A stretch of 16,051 nt of DNA from positions 1-16,051 of the forward strand of contig CBDUZZ010000084.1 of the NCBI GenBank assembly GCA_965371855.1, written 5' to 3'. Shown here in pieces: positions 1-7,336 of this stretch. This DNA is from JAADEM01 sp965371855 (GTDB lineage: Bacteria; Bacteroidota; Bacteroidia; Bacteroidales; Marinilabiliaceae). Position 1 is the first letter of the stretch. Every line of letters begins with the position of its first letter. The position numbers and the translations under genes are program-made. The notes below the pieces were generated by a model. The model saw only the letters and a program-made list of their open reading frames with translations. It ran no database searches and was not told the origin of the DNA.

Positions 1-112
1 AGGAGAAAGGAGCAAGGTAAAAGGAGAAAGGAGAAAGGTCACAGGTAAAAGGAGACAGGAGACAGGAGACAGGAGAAAGGAGAAAGGAGAAAGGTAAAAG
101 GTTGTAGGTTGA
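1..112. repeat. Array of sixteen 7-bp AGG-NNNN repeats
   Basis: The stretch divides without a gap into 16 heptads, each beginning AGG. The units are AGGAGAA (six), AGGTAAA (three), AGGAGAC (three), and single AGGAGCA, AGGTCAC, AGGTTGT and AGGTTGA. Identical neighbours (units 8-10 and 11-13) suggest local duplication. The period of 7 is not a multiple of three, which argues against a coding repeat. The left end is cut by the window edge, so the true length is unknown. All G residues lie on one strand, so the array is almost purely purine until its last two units. A shorter array with the same AGGTAAA unit lies at 7379-7420. What maintains such arrays cannot be told from the sequence. Confidence 0.9.
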
Positions 113-136
113 CTGCCATGTATGATGGTATGTTTA
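109..136 (+). promoter_or_regulatory. Weak candidate promoter for menB
   Basis: A TTG at 109-111, inside the last heptad of the array, lies 17 bp before TATGTTTA at 129-136. This fits the Bacteroidota -33 / -7 layout (TTG, then TAnnTTTG) with one mismatch in the -7 box. It would start transcription about 50 bases before the menB ATG. The match is imperfect in an AT-rich spacer, so it may be chance; menB could instead be read from a gene left of the window. Confidence 0.25.
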
Positions 137-190
137 TTGTGTAGACGCAAGTTCTGCATCTTTTAATAAACTTGAAAAAAATTACAAATT

Positions 191-1009
191 ATGGATAGAG
201 AGTGGAAAAAAATTAAAGATTTTGAAGATATAAAGTTAGAGTACTGGGAAGGAATAGTTAAAGTTACAATTAATCGGCCATCTGTATATAATGCTTTTCG
301 GCCGAAAACGGTAAATGAGATGCTTGAAGCATTTGATATTTGTCGTGAAGATCAAAAGGTGGGAGTGGTCATTTTAACAGGAGAAGGTGAAAAAGCGTTT
401 TGTTCTGGCGGAGATCAAAATGTAAAAGGACATGGTGGTTACATTGACGAAAACGGTGTGCCTCGTTTGAATGTACTTGACTTGCATAAACGGATCCGTT
501 CACTGCCCAAACCGGTAATTGCGATGGTTAACGGATATGCTATTGGTGGAGGACATGTGTTACACGTTATTTGTGACCTGACAGTAGCAAGCGATAATGC
601 AATTTTTGGTCAGAGTGGGCCTAAGGTGGGCAGCTTTGATGCCGGTTTTGGATCATCTTATCTTGCTCGTCACGTAGGACAGAAAAAAGCTCGTGAGATT
701 TGGTTCTTGTGTCAGCAGTATTCTGCTCAGGAGGCTTTGGATATGGGAATGGTAAATAAAGTGGTTTCGTTGAATGAGCTGGAAGACACAACAGTGGAGT
801 GGTGTAAGATAATTTTACAACGCAGCCCTATGGCTTTGCGTATGATAAAACGCGGTTTAAATGCTGAACTCGATGGGCAAGTTGGTATCATGGAGCTGGC
901 AGGAGATGCTACACTTATGTTTTATCTGATGGAAGAGGCTCAGGAAGGGCGAAAAGCATTTCTTGAGAAACGTGACCCTGATTTTAAAAAGTTCCCGAAG
1001 TTTCCGTAG
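191..1009 (+). CDS. menB: 1,4-dihydroxy-2-naphthoyl-CoA synthase MenB
   Basis: A cytoplasmic crotonase-fold enzyme that closes the second ring of the menaquinone head group, turning o-succinylbenzoyl-CoA into 1,4-dihydroxy-2-naphthoyl-CoA. At 272 residues it is full length for the family. Visible landmarks are AFCSGGDQ (residues 69-76) and GYAIGGGHVL (115-124), which form the CoA and oxyanion-hole region, then GQSGPKVGSFDAGFGSSY (140-157), REIWFLC (168-174) and the C-terminal EGRKAF...RDPDF. The trio Gln141, Gly143 and Trp171 corresponds, by my recall of the E. coli enzyme, to the bicarbonate-binding residues of type I MenB, so this enzyme probably uses bicarbonate as the catalytic base. The ATG at 191 precedes the conserved region by a normal distance; there is no Shine-Dalgarno, as is usual in this phylum. 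menA lies about 9 kb downstream; other men genes are not in the window. Confidence 0.96.
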   Translation: MDREWKKIKDFEDIKLEYWEGIVKVTINRPSVYNAFRPKTVNEMLEAFDICREDQKVGVVILTGEGEKAFCSGGDQNVKGHGGYIDENGVPRLNVLDLHKRIRSLPKPVIAMVNGYAIGGGHVLHVICDLTVASDNAIFGQSGPKVGSFDAGFGSSYLARHVGQKKAREIWFLCQQYSAQEALDMGMVNKVVSLNELEDTTVEWCKIILQRSPMALRMIKRGLNAELDGQVGIMELAGDATLMFYLMEEAQEGRKAFLEKRDPDFKKFPKFP

Positions 1010-1023
1010 GATATTATATATTT

Positions 1024-1061
1024 ACGGGGTGGCTACTTGATATATAAGGCAGCCACCCCGT
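1024..1061. other. Perfect 11-bp hairpin downstream of menB
   Basis: ACGGGGTGGCT (1024-1034) is matched exactly by its reverse complement at 1051-1061, with a 16-base loop. It begins 15 bases after the menB stop codon and is GC-rich against an AT-rich background, which suits a transcript end or 3'-stabilising hairpin for menB. There is no T tract on either side, so a standard intrinsic terminator is not shown. Confidence 0.6.
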
Positions 1062-1066
1062 GACTG

Positions 1067-1108
1067 AAATTTAAAAATTAAGGGTTTCGCTTTAAGCGAA
1101 GCCCTTAA
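1067..1108 (-). terminator. Intrinsic terminator of dnaN, possibly bidirectional
   Basis: TTAAGGGTTTCGCTT (1078-1092) pairs with AAGCGAAGCCCTTAA (1094-1108), with one G-T pair and a tight loop in the middle. Read on the minus strand, the hairpin starts 7 bases after the dnaN TAA and is followed by TTTTTAAATTT, a fair U-tract. On the plus strand the bases after it are only mildly T-rich. It sits between the convergent menB and dnaN and may serve both. Confidence 0.75.
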
Positions 1109-1115
1109 TAATGTT

Positions 1116-2243
1116 TTATGCATTTATCATCATAGGCATGAGAAGCATCAGCTCGTCCTCATTTTCATTCTTCTCGAATGGAAGTAATATTCCGGCACGT
1201 GACGGATCGCTCATTTCAAGAATTACATCTGGCGAACTGAGGTTGTCAAGTATCTCAGCCAGAAAAGCTGATTTAAAACCAATTTCCATTTCATCGCCAT
1301 TGTATTGGCAACTAATACGTTCAAAAGCTGATATAGAAAAATCCAAATCTTGTGCTGAAACGGTCATCTCGTTATTCTCAAGTTTCAGCTTTACAAGATT
1401 ATTGGCCTGATTTGAGAAAAGAGATACACGACCAAGTGTATTGTAAAACTCAACCCTGTCAATAATTACTTTATTTGGGTTGTCTTGTGGGATAACGGCG
1501 TTATAACTTGGATAGTTGCCTTCTACCAGACGACAAACAAGTTTGTAGTTATGCAGAGTGAAAATAGCGTTTTTGTCATCAAATTCTATAGCTACATCAC
1601 CTTCTTCTTTTGGGAGAATACTTTTTAGTGAGCTTGCCGGTTTTTTGGGAAGAATAAATGAAGCTTCAATCTCAGCATGGGCATCCAATCGTTGGTAACG
1701 AACCAGTTTATGCGAGTCGGAAGCAACAAAATTTAACCTTTCAGGAGATATCTCCAATAAAATTCCGTTCATCACAGGTCGTAACTCGTCATCGGCAGTG
1801 GCAAAAAGTGTTTTGTTAATACCTGTTTCCAACAGCTCAATAGGAACACGTAATCCGGATGATTTATCTTCATCTATTTTCGGAAGTTCAGGGAAGTCCT
1901 CGCCATTCTGACCTACAATGCTAAATTTTCCTTTTTCGGTAACAATGGCAATTGAAAAATTATCCATGTTAATATCAAAACTTAGAGGCTGCTCAGGAAA
2001 CTTTTTAAGGGTTTCCAAAAGTAATCTTGAAGGCATTGCAATCATGCCTTCACCTTCAGCATTTTCTAAGTCCAAAGAAGTGATCATCGTCACTTCAAGG
2101 TCAGAAGCTGTAAGTGTAAGTTTTTGTTCCTTAAGGTCAAAAAGGAAATTGTCCAAAATTGGAAGAGTACTTTTATTACTGATAACCCGGCTTATAGCCT
2201 GAAGATGGTTTAATAATTCTAAACTGGAAACTACAAATTTCAT
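1116..2243 (-). CDS. dnaN: DNA polymerase III beta subunit (sliding clamp)
   Basis: The ring-shaped clamp that encircles DNA and tethers the replicative polymerase and repair partners. At 375 residues it has the normal length for three clamp domains. Typical features are the N-terminal MKFVVSSLELLNHLQAISRV, STLPILDNFLF (residues 25-35), TASDLEVTM (45-53), GEDFPELP (114-121), the mid-protein RPVMNGILLE and ASDSHKLVRY, and a C-terminal tail ending LLMPMMINA that matches the VMPM-type end of the clamp. The ATG at 2243 gives the expected family N-terminus. It is the last gene of the minus-strand block, 62 bases after gldG, and is followed at once by a terminator. As in other Bacteroidota as I recall, it neighbours gldFG rather than dnaA. 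A promoter box in the 62-base gap suggests it can also be transcribed alone. Confidence 0.97.
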   Translation of the reverse strand: MKFVVSSLELLNHLQAISRVISNKSTLPILDNFLFDLKEQKLTLTASDLEVTMITSLDLENAEGEGMIAMPSRLLLETLKKFPEQPLSFDINMDNFSIAIVTEKGKFSIVGQNGEDFPELPKIDEDKSSGLRVPIELLETGINKTLFATADDELRPVMNGILLEISPERLNFVASDSHKLVRYQRLDAHAEIEASFILPKKPASSLKSILPKEEGDVAIEFDDKNAIFTLHNYKLVCRLVEGNYPSYNAVIPQDNPNKVIIDRVEFYNTLGRVSLFSNQANNLVKLKLENNEMTVSAQDLDFSISAFERISCQYNGDEMEIGFKSAFLAEILDNLSSPDVILEMSDPSRAGILLPFEKNENEDELMLLMPMMINA

Positions 2244-2266
2244 TAGTTTAATGTTTTAAATTTTAT

Positions 2267-2274
2267 CAAATATA
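2267..2274 (-). promoter_or_regulatory. Candidate -7 box for dnaN
   Basis: The minus strand reads TATATTTG, a perfect TAnnTTTG match, which would place transcription start near 2262, about 20 bases before the dnaN ATG. No TTG is found at the -33 distance. The spacer is very AT-rich, so a chance match is possible, but the distance to the gene is apt. Confidence 0.4.
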
Positions 2275-2305
2275 TCAAAAATTCGGATATTTATGAATAT
2301 GTATT

Positions 2306-4003
2306 TTAGTTTTTTCTTATTTCATTTTTCGCATATCTTTTTCTGCGTATAATAATAAACAATATGCCGGAAAAAACAACTATCAAAACAGGAATAGTAA
2401 CATTCAGCCATTTCCAGAATGTTGTTTTGGTTGAGAGTTTTTCTTTATCAAGCAGGCGTAAAGTAAAACTCCTTGATCGTAGTTCCATCCAGCCTTCATC
2501 ATCGCACAGATAATCTATGGAATTAACGATAAACTGTTTGTTGCCATAAGTCTGATGGGTTAACTCATCGTATCCTAAAGGTAATATTTGCGGGTTCGAC
2601 TCTTTAAACTTAACATCATTACGTATAATGTCCCCATCGGCAACTACAATCATTTTTGTTGATCGGCTTAACGGAGATAATGTGTCGGTATAGTTTTGTA
2701 TGCCTTTTGGTACAGGCCGGTTTGCGAATACAGAAGGAAACTTGCCTTGCAGGGCATAAGCAACAGGTAAAAATGACCTGTTAAACTCTTCTCTTTTTGG
2801 TTTTTGGTTTACAGAAGTAAGACTTACTATTACCGGCACCTGACTTGCTTTTGTGAATTGGGAGGTGCGTAGTAGTGGTGTTCGCAACAAATTAATGTTT
2901 TCACCTACCGTATCAATGAAACTAACGAAATCTGCTCTTATCAGGTTAATGTTACGTGAAACAGGATGTGATTGTGACGGTGTTAGCAAGGGGCTGTACA
3001 ACCATGGGACAGGAACAAATTTTGGAGTACTTCCGGCAGGTGCCATATTAATAGGTATTCTTCCTGCCTGAATATCTTCAATAAGAACAGGATTAATGCG
3101 GATGCCGTACCTGAACAATATGTCATCAAGGTTGAGGTCGGCCCACATACCCATAGTTTGCGGTGATTTAACTAAGCTGTCAAGGGTGATGTTAACAGCA
3201 TCTACCAGCCATAAAATACGTCCGCCCCGCATCAGATACCGGTCAATTATGAACTTGTCTCTTTCAGTGAAACGTATGTGTGGTTTTGCTATAATAATAG
3301 CTTTGTAATTGTCAAGTTCGGCAGCATCACCACTTAATTTTCCCCGTTCAACTCTGTAGTTTTGAGATAACTCATGGGTAATGTCTATCACATCCAGTTC
3401 GTCCAGTTCGCCGTGTCCTTCAAGGAATGCTATGGCAGGTTTATCTTTGGTTACCAGTTTGCGAAGTGTGTTGATGAGTTTGAATTCGAGTCCTTCGATA
3501 GAGCGGTTCAGGTTTTCCTGTCCGGATACTCCTTGTATGTTATCCAATAGATTGACCGGTATTTCCTTTCCTTCAAAAAAAACAATAGCATAAGGGAAAA
3601 CATAGCTTTGGGTTTTGCGTCCGTCTTCTTTTGTTTCAATTACCGGATAGGGCTGTAGTCCAATTTTTTCGAGGTATTCTGCAAATGCTTGTTTCTCTTT
3701 TCGAGTTCCTTTGTTTGGATCTATAAACTCATAAAGTAATGATGAAGAATACACTTCGAATTCATCCAACATCTCTTTTGTTGCTTTTGAAAGTCTTTTA
3801 AACCCGGGGTTAAGATCACCTGTAAGATATACTTTAATCAGTATGTCATCATCAAGTGATTTAAGGAATGACTTTGTAACGTTTGTCAGAGTATATCTTT
3901 TTTCTGAAGTGAGATCGACCCTGAAAAACCATGAATCGGCAATGAAATTTATAGCTGCTATTATTGCTAATGTTATTATAAGGTGATATATGCCTTTTTT
4001 CAT
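2306..4003 (-). CDS. gldG: Gliding-associated ABC transporter auxiliary protein GldG
   Basis: A membrane-anchored, mostly periplasmic protein that works with the permease GldF and the ATPase GldA; in Flavobacterium johnsoniae this transporter is needed for gliding, though many non-gliding Bacteroidota also carry gldF and gldG. From the start chosen here it has 565 residues: one transmembrane segment near residues 5-23, the family-typical FFRVDLTSEKRYTLTNVTK just after it, a long soluble ABC-auxiliary domain (AFLEGHGELDELD, GGRILWLVDAVN), and a second transmembrane segment near the C-terminus (IPVLIVVFSGILFIIIRRKR) with a basic cytoplasmic tail. The frame is open upstream to an ATG at 4069, but those 22 codons lie in the repeat element at 4022-4152, and ATG 4003 gives the normal N-terminus. 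An AGAGG eight bases before 4003 could be a ribosome site. Its 280-base separation from gldF is unusual. Confidence 0.92.
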   Translation of the reverse strand: MKKGIYHLIITLAIIAAINFIADSWFFRVDLTSEKRYTLTNVTKSFLKSLDDDILIKVYLTGDLNPGFKRLSKATKEMLDEFEVYSSSLLYEFIDPNKGTRKEKQAFAEYLEKIGLQPYPVIETKEDGRKTQSYVFPYAIVFFEGKEIPVNLLDNIQGVSGQENLNRSIEGLEFKLINTLRKLVTKDKPAIAFLEGHGELDELDVIDITHELSQNYRVERGKLSGDAAELDNYKAIIIAKPHIRFTERDKFIIDRYLMRGGRILWLVDAVNITLDSLVKSPQTMGMWADLNLDDILFRYGIRINPVLIEDIQAGRIPINMAPAGSTPKFVPVPWLYSPLLTPSQSHPVSRNINLIRADFVSFIDTVGENINLLRTPLLRTSQFTKASQVPVIVSLTSVNQKPKREEFNRSFLPVAYALQGKFPSVFANRPVPKGIQNYTDTLSPLSRSTKMIVVADGDIIRNDVKFKESNPQILPLGYDELTHQTYGNKQFIVNSIDYLCDDEGWMELRSRSFTLRLLDKEKLSTKTTFWKWLNVTIPVLIVVFSGILFIIIRRKRYAKNEIRKN

Positions 4004-4021
4004 AATTAAAGCCTCTTTTAA

Positions 4022-4152
4022 GAGGGTGTCCAAAAAGTTGTCATTCCGAGTGGAGCGAAGGAATCTCATAAAACAAAACTACTGTAATTCAATAGATTGC
4101 TTCTTCGTTCCTCATCGCAATGACGTCAAGTTTTTACTTTTTGGGCAGCCTC
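4022..4152. repeat. MITE-like inverted-repeat element between gldF and gldG
   Basis: GAGGGTGTCCAAAAAGT (4022-4038) is matched by the reverse complement of 4136-4152 with two mismatches in 17, forming terminal inverted repeats. Inside lies a second, imperfect inverted pair: GTCATTCCGAGTGGAGCGAAG then GAATCT on the left, and AGATTGCTTCTTCGTTCCTC then ATCGCAATGAC on the right. It encodes no protein. No flanking target-site duplication is evident. From general knowledge, sequences of the GTCATTSCGA...CAATCT type are common between genes of Bacteroidota; I cannot name this one. It ends 18 bases before the gldG start codon, so it forms the gldG leader. A related element lies at 12627-12786. Confidence 0.8.
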
Positions 4153-4246
4153 AATGTTTTTCTATTTTATGTATTATTATTAATTATTCTTTCAATGCGT
4201 TGTTTAGTCTTGTTTTCAGCAAATTACAGATATTATATTTTCTTCA

Positions 4247-4271
4247 CCCTTCCCATAGGGATAGGGGAGGG
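4247..4271. other. GC-rich hairpin 13 bases after gldF
   Basis: CCCTTCCC (4247-4254) can pair with GGGGAGGG (4264-4271) through eight pairs including one G-T. In the gldF direction it begins 12-13 bases after the stop codon and is followed by GTGAAGAAAATAT, not a T tract. It could reduce read-through into gldG, stabilise the gldF message, or simply be part of a repeat; the sequence does not decide. Confidence 0.45.
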
Positions 4272-4283
4272 GCTTCCTTTCTA

Positions 4284-5015
4284 TCACCACTTTCTTTTGT
4301 CTATGACAGTTTTTGTGATGACAATAAAAAATGCGATAACACTGCCAAAATATACAATATCTCTCGAATCAATCACACCGCGACTTATGGAGCTGTAATG
4401 TTCATCGATGCCAAGATAGATAATTGTATTTTGAATATGATTCAATGCCGGAATAGATGCAATGGATTCGAAACCGGTGTAAAAAAAGAAAGATAGAAAT
4501 ATAGCTAAGATAAATGCTATAACCTGGTTGTCGGTTACTGAAGAGGCAAAAATACCTATTGCAGCATAAACGGCAGCCAGTAGAAACAGTCCGATGTATG
4601 ATCCCCAGGTTCCACCGGTGTCAATATTTCCTACCGGATTGCCTAGTTGGTAAACCGAGAAAAAATAGAGAAATGTAGGTAGCAGACTCAACGAAATAAC
4701 TATTACTGCCGACAGATATTTTGCCCAAATAATTTGATATGTTGTTAACGGACGAACAAGTAACAGCTCCAATGTGCCTGATTTTTTTTCATCGGCAAAC
4801 AGGCGCATCGTTACTGCCGGTATTAGAAACAGATATATCCAGGGGGCAAGATAAAAAAGTGGTTCGAGAGTTGAATAGCCCCCATACAGAATATTGAACT
4901 CTCCGGGTATAACCCACAGAAACAGTCCGGTAGTTACCAGGAAAACTGAGATAACCAGATAACCGTTTACAGAACTGAAAAATGATGATATCTCTTTTTG
5001 TAATAGTGCGTACAT
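4284..5015 (-). CDS. gldF: Gliding-associated ABC transporter permease GldF
   Basis: The inner-membrane subunit of the GldAFG transporter, of the ABC-2 permease type. At 243 residues it matches the usual GldF length. About six hydrophobic segments are visible (near residues 16-36, 53-72, 103-124, 137-158, 165-184 and 219-237). Between the second and third is the cytoplasmic motif FADEKKSGTLELLLVRPLTT (73-92), typical of ABC-2 permeases with exporter-like partners. The ATG at 5015 opens directly onto MYALLQKEISSFFSS, the normal start. It lies 85 bases downstream of lpxB on the same strand, with no promoter box I can recognise in that gap. Its partner gldG follows only after 280 bases of repeat-derived DNA. 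The ATPase gldA is not in the window. Confidence 0.92.
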   Translation of the reverse strand: MYALLQKEISSFFSSVNGYLVISVFLVTTGLFLWVIPGEFNILYGGYSTLEPLFYLAPWIYLFLIPAVTMRLFADEKKSGTLELLLVRPLTTYQIIWAKYLSAVIVISLSLLPTFLYFFSVYQLGNPVGNIDTGGTWGSYIGLFLLAAVYAAIGIFASSVTDNQVIAFILAIFLSFFFYTGFESIASIPALNHIQNTIIYLGIDEHYSSISRGVIDSRDIVYFGSVIAFFIVITKTVIDKRKW

Positions 5016-5100
5016 TTGGATGTTATTATTTATGATGTATGTTTTGTGTCCTGTTTAAATATTTTGAATTTTCTATTATGTTAAAAAATCAATTCCAATT

Positions 5101-6231
5101 TTATTCATTCAGATACTTCAGCATCAACCTTGCAGTATTCTCGCTTGCTCCGGATTGTCCCATACGCTGTTGAAGTTTTTTGTAATCATTCAGCATCTCT
5201 TTTCTTCTGGGCGAATCAGCAAGCAGAGCTATAAGTTCACTTTCAAGTAATTCCAATGAGAATGATCTTTGAAACAGTTCTCTAACTGCTTCTTTTTCAA
5301 GTATAAGATTTACCAGTGATATATACGGCACTTTAATCAGGATCTTTTTTGCGACGAAATCGGTAAACCAACCTCCCCACATTTTATAACTAACTATCTG
5401 CGGGCAGTCTAACAAGGCGGTTTCAAGGGTTGCTGTACCGGATGTTACTAATGCACATTTGGATTGTTGTATTAGCTCGTATGTCTGATCAAAAACGATT
5501 CTTACATCCCTATTTTCAATGAATGGTTTATAGTCATCAATACTAAATGATGGCGCTCCGGCTATTACAAACTGGTATTCGGGAAACCGTTCAACCATTT
5601 TAAGCATTTCGGGTAGGTTGTATTTTATTTCCGACCGGCGACTGCCTGCCAGTAAGGCAATTTTAGGCCTGTTGTCGAGAGTATTTCGTTTAATGAACGT
5701 TTCGAATGATTCGTTTTTGTTTTTTCGGATATGAATAGCATCAACAACAGGACTGCCGCTGTAGTCAACATTTACTCCATATCTTTTCATGAAGGTCTCT
5801 TCGAAAGGAAGGATAACATAAGCATGATCGACATAAGCTTTTATTTTTTTTACTCGTTTTTTGTTCCATGCCCATACTTTTGGCGGAATATAGTAATGTG
5901 TTTTAATGTTGTGTTCATGGGCAAATTTTGCCATGCGAAGGTTAAAACCACCGTAATCGACTGGAATAAATATATCAGGTCTGAATTCAAGCATATCTTT
6001 CTCACAAGCTCTGAAATTCTTCCTGATTGTATTGAGATTAATGAAAACATCCCATAACCCCATAAATGCAATGTCTTTATAATGCTTTACAAGAGTTCCG
6101 TCAACATCAGCCATAAGGTCACCACCCCAAAACCTGAATTCGGCATCTTTGTCTAATGCTTTTAATGCTTTCATCAAGTTTGAAGCATGCAAATCTCCTG
6201 ATGCCTCTCCGGCTATTAGATAATATTTCAT
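5101..6231 (-). CDS. lpxB: Lipid-A-disaccharide synthase LpxB
   Basis: A GT19-family glycosyltransferase acting on the inner face of the inner membrane, where it joins UDP-2,3-diacylglucosamine and 2,3-diacylglucosamine 1-phosphate into the lipid A disaccharide. It has 376 residues, close to the family norm. Landmarks are AGEASGD (residues 7-13), RFWGGDLM (33-40), FMGLWDV (56-62), the substrate-side IPVDYGGFNLRMAKF (89-103), YYIPPKVWAWNKKRVKKI (113-130), LLAGSRRSEI (193-202) for UDP-sugar binding, and the donor-site SGTATLE (264-270). In DYGGFN, glycine stands where proteobacterial enzymes have a Pro-Asp pair, a region that varies between phyla. The gene begins 15 bases after the small membrane protein, so the surE-lpxB group is very likely one transcript. 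Its presence shows a lipid A-bearing outer membrane. Confidence 0.96.
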   Translation of the reverse strand: MKYYLIAGEASGDLHASNLMKALKALDKDAEFRFWGGDLMADVDGTLVKHYKDIAFMGLWDVFINLNTIRKNFRACEKDMLEFRPDIFIPVDYGGFNLRMAKFAHEHNIKTHYYIPPKVWAWNKKRVKKIKAYVDHAYVILPFEETFMKRYGVNVDYSGSPVVDAIHIRKNKNESFETFIKRNTLDNRPKIALLAGSRRSEIKYNLPEMLKMVERFPEYQFVIAGAPSFSIDDYKPFIENRDVRIVFDQTYELIQQSKCALVTSGTATLETALLDCPQIVSYKMWGGWFTDFVAKKILIKVPYISLVNLILEKEAVRELFQRSFSLELLESELIALLADSPRRKEMLNDYKKLQQRMGQSGASENTARLMLKYLNE

Positions 6232-6246
6232 AAAAGCAGCCCCCTT

Positions 6247-6543
6247 TTATAACAAAAACTTAAAAGCTAATACCACCAATGCATATATCACTGTTGATGT
6301 CAATATTCCGCGTGCTGCTAACAGTCGTTCAGTATTGATGGCAATGAAAAATACTATCATATTCGACAGAACACTTACGCTTAAAAGTTTTCCCATTCCA
6401 TTAACTGCCATTAATTTTGAAATAAACTCTAAAAATTCCAACTTGCCTCTATAAAGCGAGAGATAAATTCCTCCTGCCGTTATGATTGGAAGTATTAACC
6501 CAATTATGATACCAACTATTAATTTATTGCACTTGCAATTCAT
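6247..6543 (-). CDS. Small three-helix membrane protein between surE and lpxB
   Basis: I do not recognise a named family. The 98-residue protein has a short Cys-containing N-terminus (MNCKCNK), then hydrophobic segments near residues 8-28, 50-69 and 78-98, joined by a basic loop (YRGKLEFLEFISKLMAVNGMGK) and INTERLLAARG. There is no export signal other than the first helix and no enzymatic motif. Its ATG overlaps the last 20 bases of surE in another frame and its stop is 15 bases before lpxB, which makes translational coupling and a shared message likely and argues that it is a real gene. The position suggests a role in the envelope or lipid A, but nothing in the protein itself shows this. Confidence 0.8.
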   Translation of the reverse strand: MNCKCNKLIVGIIIGLILPIITAGGIYLSLYRGKLEFLEFISKLMAVNGMGKLLSVSVLSNMIVFFIAINTERLLAARGILTSTVIYALVVLAFKFLL

Positions 6544-7309
6544 CCTGAATGTTTTTTAAATTATTATAATGTTTATGATCGGTAGTGTCTATCTGGCATG
6601 GAACAACAGATACATATCTGTTTTGCAGTGCATATTCATCTGTATCGGTTGCTTTGGGTTCGTCATTTCTAAAATACCCTGTGAGCCAGAAATATTTACG
6701 TTTTCTCGGATCTTCACGTTCAAGGAGTTGCTCAATCCATTTGCCTTTTGCCTGTCGGCATATCTTTACTCCTTTTAAATTATTACCGTCCGGAATATTT
6801 ACATTTAGGAATGTGCCTTGGGGTAATCCGGTAGTGATAACATGATTTATAATTTTTTGCACATAAGGTTTAGCAAACGAGAAATCAGCCTCATGACTAT
6901 AATTCAACATTGAAAAACCAATGGCAGGTATGCTGTTTATTGCACCTTCACGGGCTGCACCTATAGTACCCGAATAATGAATGCTTATGGATGAATTGCT
7001 GCCATGATTTATGCCGGATAGAATAATGTCCGGTTTGCGATCAAGCAGAGTATTAATTGCCAGCTTGATACAGTCAACAGGTGTTCCTGTTACTTTATAT
7101 AAAACCAAGCTCTTTTTTCGTTTGATCTCTTTTACATATAACGGGTTTTTTACAGTTATAGCATGCGACATTGCGGAATATGATTCGTTAGGTACCACCA
7201 CCACAACATCACCAAAAGGTTTGGCAACCTCCACCAATGCAATTAACCCGCCTGCTTTTATCCCGTCATCATTGGTAATCAAAATTAATGGACGCCCTTT
7301 CCTTTTCAT
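6524..7309 (-). CDS. surE: 5'/3'-nucleotidase SurE
   Basis: A cytoplasmic metal-dependent phosphatase that removes phosphate from 5'- and 3'-nucleoside monophosphates and is linked to stationary-phase survival in other bacteria. It has 261 residues from the chosen start. The family motif ITNDDG is at 11-16, followed by NESYSAMSHAIT (41-52), GTPVDC (75-80), SGINHGSN (98-105) and YSGTIGAAREG (112-122). Asp14, Asp15, Ser45 and Asn101 are spaced exactly as the four metal ligands of Thermotoga SurE (8, 9, 39, 95 as I recall). The frame runs up to an ATG at 7369, but that lies upstream of the expected transcription start set by the promoter at 7337-7369, and ATG 7309 gives the standard N-terminus after GAAGGAATATC, which may act as a ribosome site. 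It heads the minus-strand block. Confidence 0.96.
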   Translation of the reverse strand: MKRKGRPLILITNDDGIKAGGLIALVEVAKPFGDVVVVVPNESYSAMSHAITVKNPLYVKEIKRKKSLVLYKVTGTPVDCIKLAINTLLDRKPDIILSGINHGSNSSISIHYSGTIGAAREGAINSIPAIGFSMLNYSHEADFSFAKPYVQKIINHVITTGLPQGTFLNVNIPDGNNLKGVKICRQAKGKWIEQLLEREDPRKRKYFWLTGYFRNDEPKATDTDEYALQNRYVSVVPCQIDTTDHKHYNNLKNIQDELQVQ

Positions 7310-7336
7310 GATATTCCTTCTTCTTTGTTTAGTTAT

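Noticed and set aside
1..112. Coding tandem repeat of an upstream gene
   Set aside because: The period of 7 is not a multiple of three and the units vary at positions that would scramble the peptide; an intergenic array is the better reading, though the left edge is cut off.
1111..1410. Plus-strand frame of 99 codons opposite dnaN
   Set aside because: Serine-rich antisense shadow of dnaN, starting inside the dnaN terminator region; no independent support.
4004..4069. 22-residue N-terminal extension of GldG
   Set aside because: Most of it comes from the inverted-repeat element; the GldG N-terminal membrane anchor begins just after ATG 4003.
3990..4496. Plus-strand open frame of 168 codons across the gldF-gldG junction
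   Set aside because: It overlaps both gldF and gldG in antisense and the repeat element; its composition shows no protein-like pattern and no known motif.
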